This document shows, piece after piece, positions 1 through 8,714 of a stretch of DNA of 64,000 bases. A model generated the notes under the pieces. It saw only the letters and a list, made by a program, of their open reading frames with translations, was not told the DNA's origin and ran no database searches. This DNA comes from CAYPEL01 sp036479985 (GTDB lineage: Bacteria; Pseudomonadota; Gammaproteobacteria; DSM-19610), in NCBI GenBank assembly GCA_965224815.1, contig CBDDAF010000003.1:1054001-1118000 (forward strand). Reading direction: 5' to 3'. Numbering within the stretch: position 1 is the stretch's first letter; the number at the start of each line of letters is the position of its first letter. The position numbers were made by a program, and so were the translations under genes.

Positions 1-1847
1 AAACTCGGGCACAAAATGTCTATGGCGCACCTATTGATACTGTACCGAAGGGTGATCAATTAAGAGAGCAAAGTCTTAACATCAACGGCGACGATGACAT
101 CGGCGAAAACCCTAACCGCTACAAACAACACGGCTTCTTTTTCACCGCTGATAACTGCATCGCCTGTCACGCCTGTGAAGCTGCGTGCAGCGAAAAAAAT
201 GACAACCCCGGACACATTGCTTTTCGCTCTGTCGGCTTTGTCGAGGGAGGCTCTTACCCGGATTACCAGCGCATGAACATTTCCATGGCCTGTAATCACT
301 GTGACGATCCGGTGTGTTTAACAGGCTGTCCAACTCGCGCCTATACAAAATTTGCCGAATACGGCGCTGTGTTACAAGACCCGGACATTTGTTTTGGCTG
401 CGGTTACTGTACCTGGGTCTGCCCTTACAATGCACCACAACTGGATCCGGTGAAGGGCGAGGTCAGCAAATGCAATATGTGCGTAGATCGATTAGAAGTC
501 GGACTCAAACCTGCATGCGTGACCGCCTGCCTGGGTAATGCGCTGGATTTTGGTGTGATCGAAAACATTCCTGAAGGCCGTACCCAGTCGAAGACTGAAA
601 TTCCCGGTTTTCCACGCACAGACATTACCAACCCTAATATCCGTTTTCAGCAAACCGCAACTACACCACGTGAAATGACACGCACAGATTCCATGAGCGT
701 GAAATATCACCGCAATGATGAAGCGGGCAGATTTGAGGCCGTCGTCGATAAAAAGCATGGCGAAAAACGTGCATGGGGTATTGAAACCTTACTGACCTCA
801 CATGAAAATGCCCATGCTATTTTTACGCTAAGCACGCAAGCAGTGATGGGCGCATTTTTACTGCTGGTCACGGGATCCTGGTTCGGCTTACCCGTCCAGG
901 AGTTCAAACAATCGGCAGGTTTTATACCGTTGTTAATAATCTTGGTCGCCATGCAAAGTTTTGGTTTATTCAAACTGACCATGCACCTTGGCAAACCACA
1001 TCGCTTCTATCGAGGCTTTAACAATTTACGCCTGTCACCCGTCAGCCGTGAAATCGCCGGTGTTTCTGCCTTTTTTACCGGCCTGCTCGGCTACAGTTTC
1101 TTTTCCCTGTTTGATTTCACAGTGACCAATCTGCTGGCAGGCATATTCGCCGTGATCGGTTTAATTGGTGTCGCCGCAGGTTCGTACTATATGTACAAAC
1201 TGTACCGCATACCGGCCCGCCCATTTTGGAATCACTGGCAAACCGCCACTGCCTTTTACGGCAACATGCTGAGTCTCGGTAGTTTGATGACCGGCATCTT
1301 TGCTGTGTTGTTTATGCAAAACCCAGCGGGCCTGATACAACCACTTGCTATCACGGCTGCACTCGGCTTATGCATCGAAATAATTGGTCACCTATTCCAT
1401 GCAAGAGACTTACAAAAAGGCGAAGGTGAAGGCGCATCCTCCTACTACGAACAAACGACAACCTTTGGTAAAACTTATCTGTTGCGCAACACCTTGCTCG
1501 GCATCAACCTGCTACTGGCTATCATCCTCGCCTACACAGGTTTATCTAGTTATGCGGGAATACTGATTGCAACAGCACTCGGCCTGTCACTGCTGGTCAT
1601 GACCTACCTGGGCCGCATCCTTTTCTATGCACTGGTGATTCCAACCACCATGCCAGGCGCCTTCTTCTGGAAGAACAAAGGCTTCGTCGAACACGCCAGA
1701 GAAACCGGCCTCGCCAACATGCAACAACTCGGTGTTGTCTACGAAAGACACAATCCTTTTAATGTGAAAGAACTCCTGGAGACCATCAAGGAAACCAACC
1801 TGAAAACTCTGTTGGCAAACACACGTACAATTCTGACTGGAAAATAA
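1..1847 (+). CDS. DmsB-DmsC-type fusion: 4Fe-4S subunit plus membrane anchor of a molybdoenzyme (5' partial)
   Basis: The reading frame is open from the left edge (codons from base 3), so the N-terminus is off-window. The first part is a four-cluster ferredoxin subunit of the DmsB/PsrB/SoeB type: CIACHACEAAC at 156-188, then CNHC.., CFGCGYCTWVC and CNMC..CVTAC groups. After about 250 residues it continues without a stop into a hydrophobic DmsC/NrfD-like anchor with about eight membrane segments. Such subunits carry electrons between a molybdopterin catalytic subunit, presumably encoded just upstream, and the quinone pool. B and C subunits are usually separate genes, so the fusion is unusual. 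The DsrC-like gene downstream makes a sulfur substrate (sulfite dehydrogenase SoeABC or polysulfide/tetrathionate type) as plausible as DMSO; this is inference. Confidence 0.85.
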   Translation, partial: TRAQNVYGAPIDTVPKGDQLREQSLNINGDDDIGENPNRYKQHGFFFTADNCIACHACEAACSEKNDNPGHIAFRSVGFVEGGSYPDYQRMNISMACNHCDDPVCLTGCPTRAYTKFAEYGAVLQDPDICFGCGYCTWVCPYNAPQLDPVKGEVSKCNMCVDRLEVGLKPACVTACLGNALDFGVIENIPEGRTQSKTEIPGFPRTDITNPNIRFQQTATTPREMTRTDSMSVKYHRNDEAGRFEAVVDKKHGEKRAWGIETLLTSHENAHAIFTLSTQAVMGAFLLLVTGSWFGLPVQEFKQSAGFIPLLIILVAMQSFGLFKLTMHLGKPHRFYRGFNNLRLSPVSREIAGVSAFFTGLLGYSFFSLFDFTVTNLLAGIFAVIGLIGVAAGSYYMYKLYRIPARPFWNHWQTATAFYGNMLSLGSLMTGIFAVLFMQNPAGLIQPLAITAALGLCIEIIGHLFHARDLQKGEGEGASSYYEQTTTFGKTYLLRNTLLGINLLLAIILAYTGLSSYAGILIATALGLSLLVMTYLGRILFYALVIPTTMPGAFFWKNKGFVEHARETGLANMQQLGVVYERHNPFNVKELLETIKETNLKTLLANTRTILTGK

Positions 1848-1850
1848 CTC

Positions 1851-1903
1851 TCCCTCCTCAAACCCCCTCCCCCCTCAGGGGGAGGGTTGGGGAGAGGGGA
1901 TAA
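1851..1903. repeat. Copy 1 of CCCTCTCC/GGGAGAGG dispersed repeat
   Basis: A short imperfect hairpin of C-rich then G-rich sequence ending GGTTGGGGAGAGGGGAT. Related copies lie at about 18896, 26771, 28785 and 40150. It sits in the gap between the anchor fusion and the DsrC-like gene and could form a hairpin in the transcript. No coding content is seen. Confidence 0.75.
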
Positions 1904-1950
1904 AATCAGATTCTTTTCTCCCTTAATAATTTCACCTCGAGCACAACAAG

Positions 1951-2292
1951 ATGACATTAAAACTGAACGGCATCATTATAGAAGTCGACAACGAAGGCTT
2001 CCTCCTCGACCCCACCGACTGGAACCTCGAACTCGCCCAAAAACTGGCAGACGTCGAAAACATCGACATGCAAGACGCACACTGGTTTGTAGTACATTTT
2101 GTCCGCGACTATTACGAAGAACGCCAAACAGTTCCAGAAGCCCGGCATGCACTTAAAGCATTACGTGAAAAATACGGCAAAGAAAAAGCAACCCGAAAAT
2201 TCCTGTATTCGCTGTATCCGTATGGTTACGGACAGCAGGCATGTAAGATTGCCGGCATGCGAAAGCCACTAAAACTAATGCTGGACATTTAA
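1951..2292 (+). CDS. DsrC/TusE-family sulfur-relay protein lacking the terminal cysteine
   Basis: 113 residues with the family layout: N-terminal beta segment (LNGIIIEVDNEGFLLDP), helical core (DAHWFVVHFVRDYYEE) and C-terminal arm (PYGYGQQACKIAGMRKP). DsrC proteins carry two arm cysteines, about ten residues apart; the penultimate one binds and passes sulfur. Here the inner cysteine (C98, in QACKIAG) is present, but the outer position is leucine in the tail KPLKLMLDI. The protein therefore cannot form the usual intramolecular disulfide or trisulfide, and fits the single-cysteine relatives of DsrC proposed to be regulatory. It lies 103 bp after the DmsBC-like fusion on the same strand. A sulfur-linked role is inference. 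Confidence 0.85.
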   Translation: MTLKLNGIIIEVDNEGFLLDPTDWNLELAQKLADVENIDMQDAHWFVVHFVRDYYEERQTVPEARHALKALREKYGKEKATRKFLYSLYPYGYGQQACKIAGMRKPLKLMLDI

Positions 2293-2302
2293 TTACACCT
2301 TC

Positions 2303-3229
2303 TTATGAAAGCGGTACACGCAAGAACTCACCGACTTCAATTAGGTTTGGATTCTTGATATGAGGGTTTGCGTCAAATATCAGCGGGTATTTGAACCCGG
2401 TACCATAAGCGCGCCTGGATATTTTCCAAAGTGAATCACCGCGCCTGATTTTTATAATGCGCGTCTCATTTTTCCTTTCTGAGGATGCCCGGTCAAGTTT
2501 TGCAATATAGTTATCCTTTTTTACCGTGGCAGGCGCAGGCTTGGCATCGCCCTTGACTGCTTGCTGAACACGACCGGCAAAGGTTAATTTCTTTGTGGCT
2601 TTACCGTCCGGCGAGCTATCTACAATTATCCGATTGAAATGGTCAACTGACTTGCCCTTTTCAGATGTTTTTGTTCGTACCGTTTGCGCCGCTGCTTTTA
2701 TTGTTGCATGGGCAGATGCCGGAGTACTATTGCCCTGTTTCAGTTGATCCAGGGCCGCCACATAATCGGTATCACTTCCTGAAAGCTTTCCAACAACCTG
2801 CATTCGGATCAACGCATCCCCGTAATAAACGTCAATCATTTCACCGTTGGCATCTGTTGCTGATTGTTTCGTGCCCGTATCATTACTACTTACTTCACGT
2901 GCAAGCTGTTGATCAATACGCATATTTGTAGCGCTGGATTCTGGCGTTTTGAGTAACTGCCCGGAAGCCTCTACACGGGCATCATTCTGATGGATAAAAT
3001 CACGCTTTAAATCGCTGATATACCAGAACAGGAACAACAAACCCGCAACACTGAATGTTATTAGTGCCAGTGACACATACATCATGTTCCGAAGATCCTG
3101 GACAGGGGCTGTGGGAGGAGTCGAGTGGGTATTGATATTATTTTCCTCTGTAAATCCAAGTGTTTCGTGGCGTTCTACACGCGCTTTATTGACCGCATCT
3201 TTTACTCGCTCCACAACTCCTACCTCCAT
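2303..3229 (-). CDS. Membrane-anchored LysM-domain protein
   Basis: 308 residues. A short polar N-terminus is followed by one membrane helix (about residues 49-70, MMYVSLALITFSVAGLLFLFWY), a long low-complexity periplasmic linker rich in A/T/K/S, and a C-terminal LysM-type module (about 255-308: IKIRRGDSLWKISRRAYGTG ... NLIEVGEFLRVPLS). LysM modules bind peptidoglycan glycan strands, so this is probably a single-pass protein tethered to the wall. It converges on the DsrC-like gene (11-bp gap). No catalytic domain is visible; the exact role is unknown. Confidence 0.8.
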   Translation of the reverse strand: MEVGVVERVKDAVNKARVERHETLGFTEENNINTHSTPPTAPVQDLRNMMYVSLALITFSVAGLLFLFWYISDLKRDFIHQNDARVEASGQLLKTPESSATNMRIDQQLAREVSSNDTGTKQSATDANGEMIDVYYGDALIRMQVVGKLSGSDTDYVAALDQLKQGNSTPASAHATIKAAAQTVRTKTSEKGKSVDHFNRIIVDSSPDGKATKKLTFAGRVQQAVKGDAKPAPATVKKDNYIAKLDRASSERKNETRIIKIRRGDSLWKISRRAYGTGFKYPLIFDANPHIKNPNLIEVGEFLRVPLS

Positions 3230-3531
3230 GACCCATAGCGTATTTTGCGCCAGAGTCCTTAGTTCAATTTATCGAAACCTTATACGCGATACGGTCTCTG
3301 TTTATTTATATGAATTTTAACATCCTCCTGCCAACAGGTAAAAACTAATGCTAATTTGCTGTTGTCGTTAATATTTTATCTACACGCTTGGCTTCTAAAC
3401 CAGAAACAGTTAACAATTATTGTTTGCCTATAGGGTTTATACTTATCAAAAATTAATAGATTTCAAACAGCCACAACCTGCATACTGAAATTATGGGGTC
3501 GAATTTTAGCAGGTATAAACAGGGGTAAAGG
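3230..3531. other. Divergent intergenic region
   Basis: About 300 bp between the divergently transcribed LysM and rhodanese genes. It is AT-rich and must hold both promoters, but no convincing -35/-10 pair or operator could be singled out. A GGGGTCGAATTTTAGC segment near 3494 resembles the GGGGTC motifs of the repeats at 33255 and 47621. No gene seen. Confidence 0.5.
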
Positions 3532-4209
3532 ATGAGACAACGGCTATTTATATTTACACATTCTGTTAACTGGGTAATGGTACTTCTGTTGTGTTTGCAT
3601 ACAAGTCAAACACAGGCCGATGAAGAACCTGTCGGATTGACTGAATCAATTCGTTCTGTGGTCATTAACCACTTTGGTTTACCTGTGACGGTTGAGCGTA
3701 TTCAGGATACTGAAAATCGCCTGGTCGATGATTTCGCCAAGACCTCGCGCCCCTGCCCTCCTTTTTGTATTCATCCCATTCTTGCTGCACCGGGAGTGCA
3801 AACGGTAGGTGAACTCGAACTGATTGAGTTCGTGAAAAACAAAGTTACTGATGAAACTGGATTATTGGTGGATGCCCGCATGACAAACTGGTATGAAAGC
3901 GAAACCATACCCGGGGCCGTCAATATTCCATTTGTAATCTTTACCTCAGACACAGACAAGCGCGATCGAATTCTTGCATTATTAGGGGTGAATAAAAACC
4001 AAGCAGGCGATTACAATTTTTCAAAAGCGCCAGAACTATTGTTATTTTGTAATGGCCCATGGTGCGATCAGTCACCCAGAGCAATTAACGCACTAATCGA
4101 TATTGGTTATCCTGCTAGCCAACTAAAATATTACCGGGGTGGGATGCAGTTATGGAAACTGTTTGGCCTTACGACAGTTTTACCCAAAGTAAATACTGTA
4201 TCGGAATAG
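3532..4209 (+). CDS. Exported rhodanese-like protein
   Basis: 225 residues with an N-terminal signal peptide (hydrophobic WVMVLLLCLH, cleavage near TQA-DEE). The C-terminal half is a rhodanese domain: LLVDARMTNWYESETIPGAVNIP (the usual D-R ... G-H-I-P-G-A-x-N-I-P region) and a CNGPWCDQS loop in which the first Cys sits at the active-site position and a second Cys lies four residues on. Periplasmic rhodaneses of this kind handle persulfide or thiosulfate sulfur. There is also a CPPFC pair near residue 75. The neighbouring DsrC-like gene fits a sulfur role; the substrate is not known. Confidence 0.82.
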   Translation: MRQRLFIFTHSVNWVMVLLLCLHTSQTQADEEPVGLTESIRSVVINHFGLPVTVERIQDTENRLVDDFAKTSRPCPPFCIHPILAAPGVQTVGELELIEFVKNKVTDETGLLVDARMTNWYESETIPGAVNIPFVIFTSDTDKRDRILALLGVNKNQAGDYNFSKAPELLLFCNGPWCDQSPRAINALIDIGYPASQLKYYRGGMQLWKLFGLTTVLPKVNTVSE

Positions 4210-4222
4210 ATAAATACATCCT

Positions 4223-4377
4223 AAGAAATCTCTGATTAATTCATGCATCTTGTCATTTTAAACAGTGTAGTATCTGTAGGAGCGGCTTTAGCCGCGATGA
4301 ACGCAGCGCCCCATCGCGGCTAAAGCCGCTCCTACAGATTCTTGCTAAATAGACAGAAATTGGATTTATCATGAAGG
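4223..4377. repeat. GTAGGAGCGGCTT palindrome within a MITE-like element (degenerate copy)
   Basis: The palindromic core runs 4274-4337: CTGTAGGAGCGGCTTTAGCC paired with GGCTAAAGCCGCTCCTACAG. The left flank carries AAATCTCTGATTAATT, matching the terminal repeat of the better preserved copies at 17409 and 19122, and then TTGTCATTTTAAACAGTG. The right flank is decayed, so the right border is approximate. Confidence 0.8.
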
Positions 4378-4696
4378 GTTAGCACAGTTGCTGAGCCTTG
4401 GCGCAGACTTTCTTTAATTTATATTTCGGGTGTCTTGATCCAGGCTTTACTAAATAATGGATGCATTCTAATTCAAAGGCCTTCCTTAAGCGTAATTAAT
4501 AGATGATTATATTTACTCGTCATATTGTTTATTAAATAATTATTTATATAATCCGACATTATTGTCAGATATTGCGCTGTAATTAACAGCTTTTAGTAGA
4601 ACTGCCAGCACTCCAAATGATGTGGACTTTTTATAAAAGGGTCGCTACCCTCCGCATACTATAAAGAGAATTATTAGCTGTGCCGGAGGTTCAATA
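4378..4696. other. Intergenic, no gene seen
   Basis: AT-rich spacer upstream of the dockerin gene. A ribosome-binding site (CGGAGG, about 4684-4689) precedes the ATG at 4697. A promoter probably lies here but none could be assigned confidently. Confidence 0.5.
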
Positions 4697-5899
4697 ATGA
4701 AAGCACGTTTCCTGAGAAGCGTCTTTACTGCAATTATCTTTTTTTTATCTTCAAGCCATGCTTTCGCGGTAAGTTACACAATCACCACTATTGTAGATAC
4801 AACCTCTACATTTTCAGACTTTCCAGATGCAGAAGCAGCCATTAATAATAACGGCACTGTCGTTTATAAAGGCGAACTCCCTTCAGGCGCAGTCAACATT
4901 TACACTAGCGCTTCAGGCACACCCGTCATAACTAACCAGACCTATGATTCTGAACCGGTAATAAACGATAATGGAACAGTTGCTATCGCCATGCAAAACA
5001 CGGCGGGTGTTGCAGGCGTTTACAATGGCACAACCAGTTCATTCATTATTGATGATACAAACAGTATTTATGAATTATTTTCTGATATTGCGATTAACAA
5101 CAGTGATACAGTAGCTTTTGTAGGAGAATTTAATAATGGAGCCGATTTTGCAATCAGCAAAACACCACCTCTAAATACAATCTCCGATACTAACGGGCCA
5201 TTTAGCATATTTGGTGATTCAGACATCAATGATAACGGAACCGTCATATACGTTGCAGACTTCGATTCCGGTAATACAACATCGCTATACAGCAGTACAT
5301 CCACCACCCCGATATTCAGCACAACTGGTGAAATATTCGCAGTCATCAATAATAACAATACCATTGCATATACAGACACAACAGCTATATATACCAATGC
5401 ATCAGGCATGATCTTATCTAGCGGCACACCCTTCAGCTCATTCGCTAATTTAGCGATAAACGACAACAACACGTTTGCACTATCAGGAACTGTTGCCGGC
5501 GATTCTGCCATATATGCTTATAATGGCTCTTCACTGGATAAAGTGATAACTGCAAACGAATTTTTCAACCCAACAACTGTAGTCATTGGTGTAAATATAG
5601 GTCGACACGCAATCAACGATTCAGGTCAGATAGTATTTTGGGCAACTTTAGTAGATACCAGCACTAACCCATTCACAATAATCGAGGGGATATATTTAGC
5701 AACCCCTGACTTTCTACTCGGGGATATCAATGCTGATGGGCTCATTAATACAGCAGATTATTTATTGCTGACCCAGATTGTACTGGGAAGTAAAATTCCA
5801 ACACCGTCTGAAACCAGTGCAGGCGACATGAATCAGGACTCTCAACTAAATGCTGCAGATTTAATCTTGCACGTTCGAACGGTTCTTGGGCTGATTTAA
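4697..5899 (+). CDS. Secreted tandem-repeat protein with C-terminal dockerin-like domain
   Basis: 400 residues with a signal peptide (residues 1-24, ending SHAFA). Residues about 40-340 contain repeated units of the form AINNNGTVVYKG, PVINDNGTVAIA, DINDNGTVIYVA and AINDSGQIVFWA, the N-x-x-G-x-x-x-V repeats seen in predicted beta-propeller extracellular proteins. The last 60 residues hold two EF-hand-like dockerin segments: GDINADGLINTADYLLLTQI and GDMNQDSQLNAADLILHVRT, each with calcium-ligand Asp/Asn positions. Type I dockerins bind cohesins in cellulosomes, but isolated dockerins in other bacteria probably act as calcium-stabilised anchoring modules. No cohesin or enzyme lies nearby. The role is unknown. 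Confidence 0.8.
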   Translation: MKARFLRSVFTAIIFFLSSSHAFAVSYTITTIVDTTSTFSDFPDAEAAINNNGTVVYKGELPSGAVNIYTSASGTPVITNQTYDSEPVINDNGTVAIAMQNTAGVAGVYNGTTSSFIIDDTNSIYELFSDIAINNSDTVAFVGEFNNGADFAISKTPPLNTISDTNGPFSIFGDSDINDNGTVIYVADFDSGNTTSLYSSTSTTPIFSTTGEIFAVINNNNTIAYTDTTAIYTNASGMILSSGTPFSSFANLAINDNNTFALSGTVAGDSAIYAYNGSSLDKVITANEFFNPTTVVIGVNIGRHAINDSGQIVFWATLVDTSTNPFTIIEGIYLATPDFLLGDINADGLINTADYLLLTQIVLGSKIPTPSETSAGDMNQDSQLNAADLILHVRTVLGLI

Positions 5900-6214
5900 A
5901 ATTCAATAAACAATAAAATATTTTCAATTTCCAGCAATATCTACCCGACGCCCTGCGAAAATAAAAAACAGCTGCCAACAGATAGTCGTTAAATGCGTAC
6001 TGTTGAAATTAGTATACTGTCGGTCGATTGCCAATTTTCCGCTTGAAATTCTTATGAATTGAACTAGATTTACTATAGAAGAATTCTGATTAACCCGCTT
6101 GCGAAGGAATCAGTCGATCAAATTAGAAATCCCATAGGTATAACCAATAGACTATTGTTATTAATCAACTAAATAACTAGCACTTAGAACCTTTCGGCAT
6201 TCTGGAGAATATTG
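5900..6214. other. Intergenic, no gene seen
   Basis: About 315 AT-rich bases between two secreted-protein genes. CTGGAGA at about 6201-6207 serves as ribosome-binding site for the gene starting at 6215. No terminator or repeat was recognised. Confidence 0.5.
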
Positions 6215-7300
6215 ATGAACAAAAAGAACACTAATATCCTGGATTACTTTTATAAATCACCTTTATCCTATCTGTTCTTATTCAGCCTAATTTGCAGCCA
6301 ACATAGCGCCCTGGCAGGAAATGCAAAAATAACACCGCACGCCATTTTCGATACAAAAACGAATATGGTTATGTCAGAGATTCCTTTACCTTCCGACTGG
6401 AAATTCATCAAGAAAACCAGCCCTGAACAACCCATTATTGAAGGGCCAAATGGCATTAAGGTCTATGACTTCGCGGGAAAGATGTTTAGCTATTCTGACG
6501 ACCCCTACATGCAGCAGATATACCAGCAAAGTGGGCAGCCGATGCGAAGGCCTCCAGGAATTGAGGGCATCATAAAAGAAGATTTAGTCCCCCTTGCCCA
6601 GGAAAATGGACTTCAATATGTCAGGCATTATTTGCTGCCTGAATTAGCCGCAAAAGATCAGGCGTATAACGCTCGTCTCTACAAAGTTATGCCGTCACAA
6701 GAATCTTTTAAAGTACTGGTAACCGAATGGAAAGATGGTGAAGGGAAACCTGCGATGCTTGTTTTGCACTACAGTGAAAGCCTGGCTCAGGGAATGCTAA
6801 TCTGGCGTTATTATGGCAATTTCCTTGAAGCTCGTTCCTCACACTTTAAACAGGCAAAAAAAGATTTAATTAACGGTTTGCTCAACACGAGGCACAATCC
6901 GAAACAAATTCAGGCTTTCAATCAGATGGAAGCCCAAAAAGCTCAAAGTAGTAATGCTGCACATCAAAGAAAGATGCAAAACAACCAGGCTAATTTTGAA
7001 GCCTCTCAACGCGCGATCAACAACAGTAATAACGCTGTTAACAAATCTATCATGGACTCCTGGAACAATAGTAATGCAGCATCCGACAGAAGTCATGATC
7101 GCTATATGAATACCGTCAGGGAAGAAAATACAGTCTACAATCCCGGCAGTGGGCAATCCTATCAGGTAGAATCAGGCTCGAATCAATACTGGATGAATAA
7201 CGGCGGAGAATACATACCGTCCAATGACACTTTGTATAATCCCAATATGGATCCGAACGTCAATCAATCTGATTGGCAGGAAGCAGAAATCTACGAGTAA
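6215..7300 (+). CDS. Exported protein of unknown function, Asn/Gln-rich C-terminus
   Basis: 361 residues from the ATG at 6215, preceded by CTGGAGAA. It has an N-terminal signal peptide (LSYLFLFSLICSQHSALA). Residues about 40-210 form a compact domain (PLPSDWKFIKKTSPEQPIIEG ... GMLIWRYYGNFLEA) that I do not recognise. Residues about 225-300 are Ala/Asn/Gln/Ser-rich and likely coiled or disordered. The tail is Asn/Tyr/Gly-rich (YNPGSGQSYQV, NQYWMNNGGEYIPS), resembling the repeat-like tails of some secreted proteins that end in N-Q-Y-W motifs. A periplasmic or surface location is inferred. Confidence 0.7.
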   Translation: MNKKNTNILDYFYKSPLSYLFLFSLICSQHSALAGNAKITPHAIFDTKTNMVMSEIPLPSDWKFIKKTSPEQPIIEGPNGIKVYDFAGKMFSYSDDPYMQQIYQQSGQPMRRPPGIEGIIKEDLVPLAQENGLQYVRHYLLPELAAKDQAYNARLYKVMPSQESFKVLVTEWKDGEGKPAMLVLHYSESLAQGMLIWRYYGNFLEARSSHFKQAKKDLINGLLNTRHNPKQIQAFNQMEAQKAQSSNAAHQRKMQNNQANFEASQRAINNSNNAVNKSIMDSWNNSNAASDRSHDRYMNTVREENTVYNPGSGQSYQVESGSNQYWMNNGGEYIPSNDTLYNPNMDPNVNQSDWQEAEIYE

Positions 7301-7305
7301 TGGAA

Positions 7306-7368
7306 CTGTAGGAGCGGCTTCAGCCGCGATGGGTTTAGTGCTCATCGCGGCTGAAGCCGCTCCTACAG
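7306..7368. repeat. GTAGGAGCGGCTT palindrome
   Basis: Near-perfect inverted repeat: CTGTAGGAGCGGCTTCAGCC pairs with GGCTGAAGCCGCTCCTACAG around a short loop. It lies between convergent genes and could act as a bidirectional transcription or mRNA-end structure. Confidence 0.85.
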
Positions 7369-7398
7369 GGAATCACAAATAATCAACTTAACTGTTAA

Positions 7399-8688
7399 TT
7401 ACAAGCTATAACCGCGCTCGTCGTGATCCACGAGATCGAGGCCTTCAGTTTCCTGTTCCTCATCAACCCGTAATCCAATCACAACATCAATTATTTTAAA
7501 TAATATAAAACTAAGACCACCACACCATACTAGCGTAGCAATTACACCCGTGAGCTGAACCATAACCTGATTGATCATGGTCATGCCTTCTGCCAGTCCA
7601 GCTCCGCCAAGTGAAGATTGAACAAACACACCTGCCAGAATTGTACCGAGAATTCCGCCTACACCGTGAACCGGGAACACATCAAGAGAATCGTCTATCA
7701 CCAGTGTTCGTTTAATAAACTGTGTGGCGAAATAGCAAATAATACCCGCAGACATACCAATAACCAGTGCGCCCATCGGACCGACAAAGCCTGATGCCGG
7801 AGTAATGGTACCAAGACCTGCCACCATACCTGTGACTATACCTAACACACTCGGCTTACCATGACGTATCCATTCGACCAACATCCAGGTGAAGGCACCT
7901 GCCGCCGCACTAATGTGTGTTACGAACATTGCCATAGCGGCACCACCGTCAGCAGCCAATTGACTGCCGCCGTTAAATCCAAACCAACCCACCCACAACA
8001 TAGCGGCTCCCGTCACTGTCATAGTCATGTTGTGTGGTGCCATCAATGTGCCAGGAAAGCCTCGTCTACGCCCCATGACCATAGCTGCGACCAACGCTGA
8101 GATACCCGCACTGATATGAACCACTGTTCCACCCGCAAAATCCAGTAAGCCTTTATCTGCCAACCAGCCACCGCCCCATACCCAATGACAAAGTGGTGCA
8201 TAGACTAAGACCAGCCACAAACCACTGAAGGTCAGCATTGCAGAAAATTTCATCCGTTCGGCAAAAGCACCGACAATCAGCGCCGGTGTGATGATGGCAA
8301 ACGTCATCTGAAACATGGCAAACAACGACTCAGGGATGGTGCCAACCAAAGTATCAAAACCCACGCCAGCCATAAATGACTTACCCAATCCACCCCACCA
8401 CTGTTGCAACTCACCACCATCACCAAAGGCAATACTGTAACCTACAGTCACCCACAAGATAGTGACCAGACAGCAGATGGAAAAACACTGCATCAATACT
8501 GACAGTACGTTCTTTGTTCGTACCAGTCCGCCATAGAATAGTGCCAGCCCAGGCAAGGTCATAAACAACACCAATGCACTCGATGTCAGTATCCAGGCTG
8601 TATCGCCAGATGACAGTTCATCAGCGGCGAAAACAGACATCGGTAACAGCAAGATAAAACCCGTCATCAAATATTTAAGTGCAGACAT
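7399..8688 (-). CDS. amtB: Ammonium transporter AmtB
   Basis: 429 residues from the ATG at 8688, chosen because GAGGAG lies 9 bases upstream and the protein then begins with a clean signal peptide (MSALKYLMTGFILLLPMSVF); a longer ATG at 8709 has no ribosome-binding site. About eleven membrane helices follow. Amt signatures are visible: DTAWILTSSALVLFMTLPGLALFYGGLV at the start, MFQMTFAIITPALIVGAFAERMKF, DFAGGTVVHISAG (pore histidine) and FPVHGVGGILGTILAGVF (second pore histidine). It conducts NH3/NH4+ across the inner membrane as a trimer. It lies 26 bp behind glnK, the classic glnK-amtB operon, in which the PII protein blocks the channel when nitrogen is plentiful. Confidence 0.96.
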   Translation of the reverse strand: MSALKYLMTGFILLLPMSVFAADELSSGDTAWILTSSALVLFMTLPGLALFYGGLVRTKNVLSVLMQCFSICCLVTILWVTVGYSIAFGDGGELQQWWGGLGKSFMAGVGFDTLVGTIPESLFAMFQMTFAIITPALIVGAFAERMKFSAMLTFSGLWLVLVYAPLCHWVWGGGWLADKGLLDFAGGTVVHISAGISALVAAMVMGRRRGFPGTLMAPHNMTMTVTGAAMLWVGWFGFNGGSQLAADGGAAMAMFVTHISAAAGAFTWMLVEWIRHGKPSVLGIVTGMVAGLGTITPASGFVGPMGALVIGMSAGIICYFATQFIKRTLVIDDSLDVFPVHGVGGILGTILAGVFVQSSLGGAGLAEGMTMINQVMVQLTGVIATLVWCGGLSFILFKIIDVVIGLRVDEEQETEGLDLVDHDERGYSL

Positions 8689-8714
8689 TTTCTTATTCTC
8701 CTCACTCATTTTTA

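Noticed and set aside
272..273. Start of the first gene at the ATG at 273
   Set aside because: The frame is open upstream to the edge and encodes the first ferredoxin cysteine group, so the gene begins before the window.
1384..1566. Numerous short ORFs inside larger genes on either strand
   Set aside because: They are in shadow frames of conserved genes, lack ribosome-binding sites and show no family resemblance.
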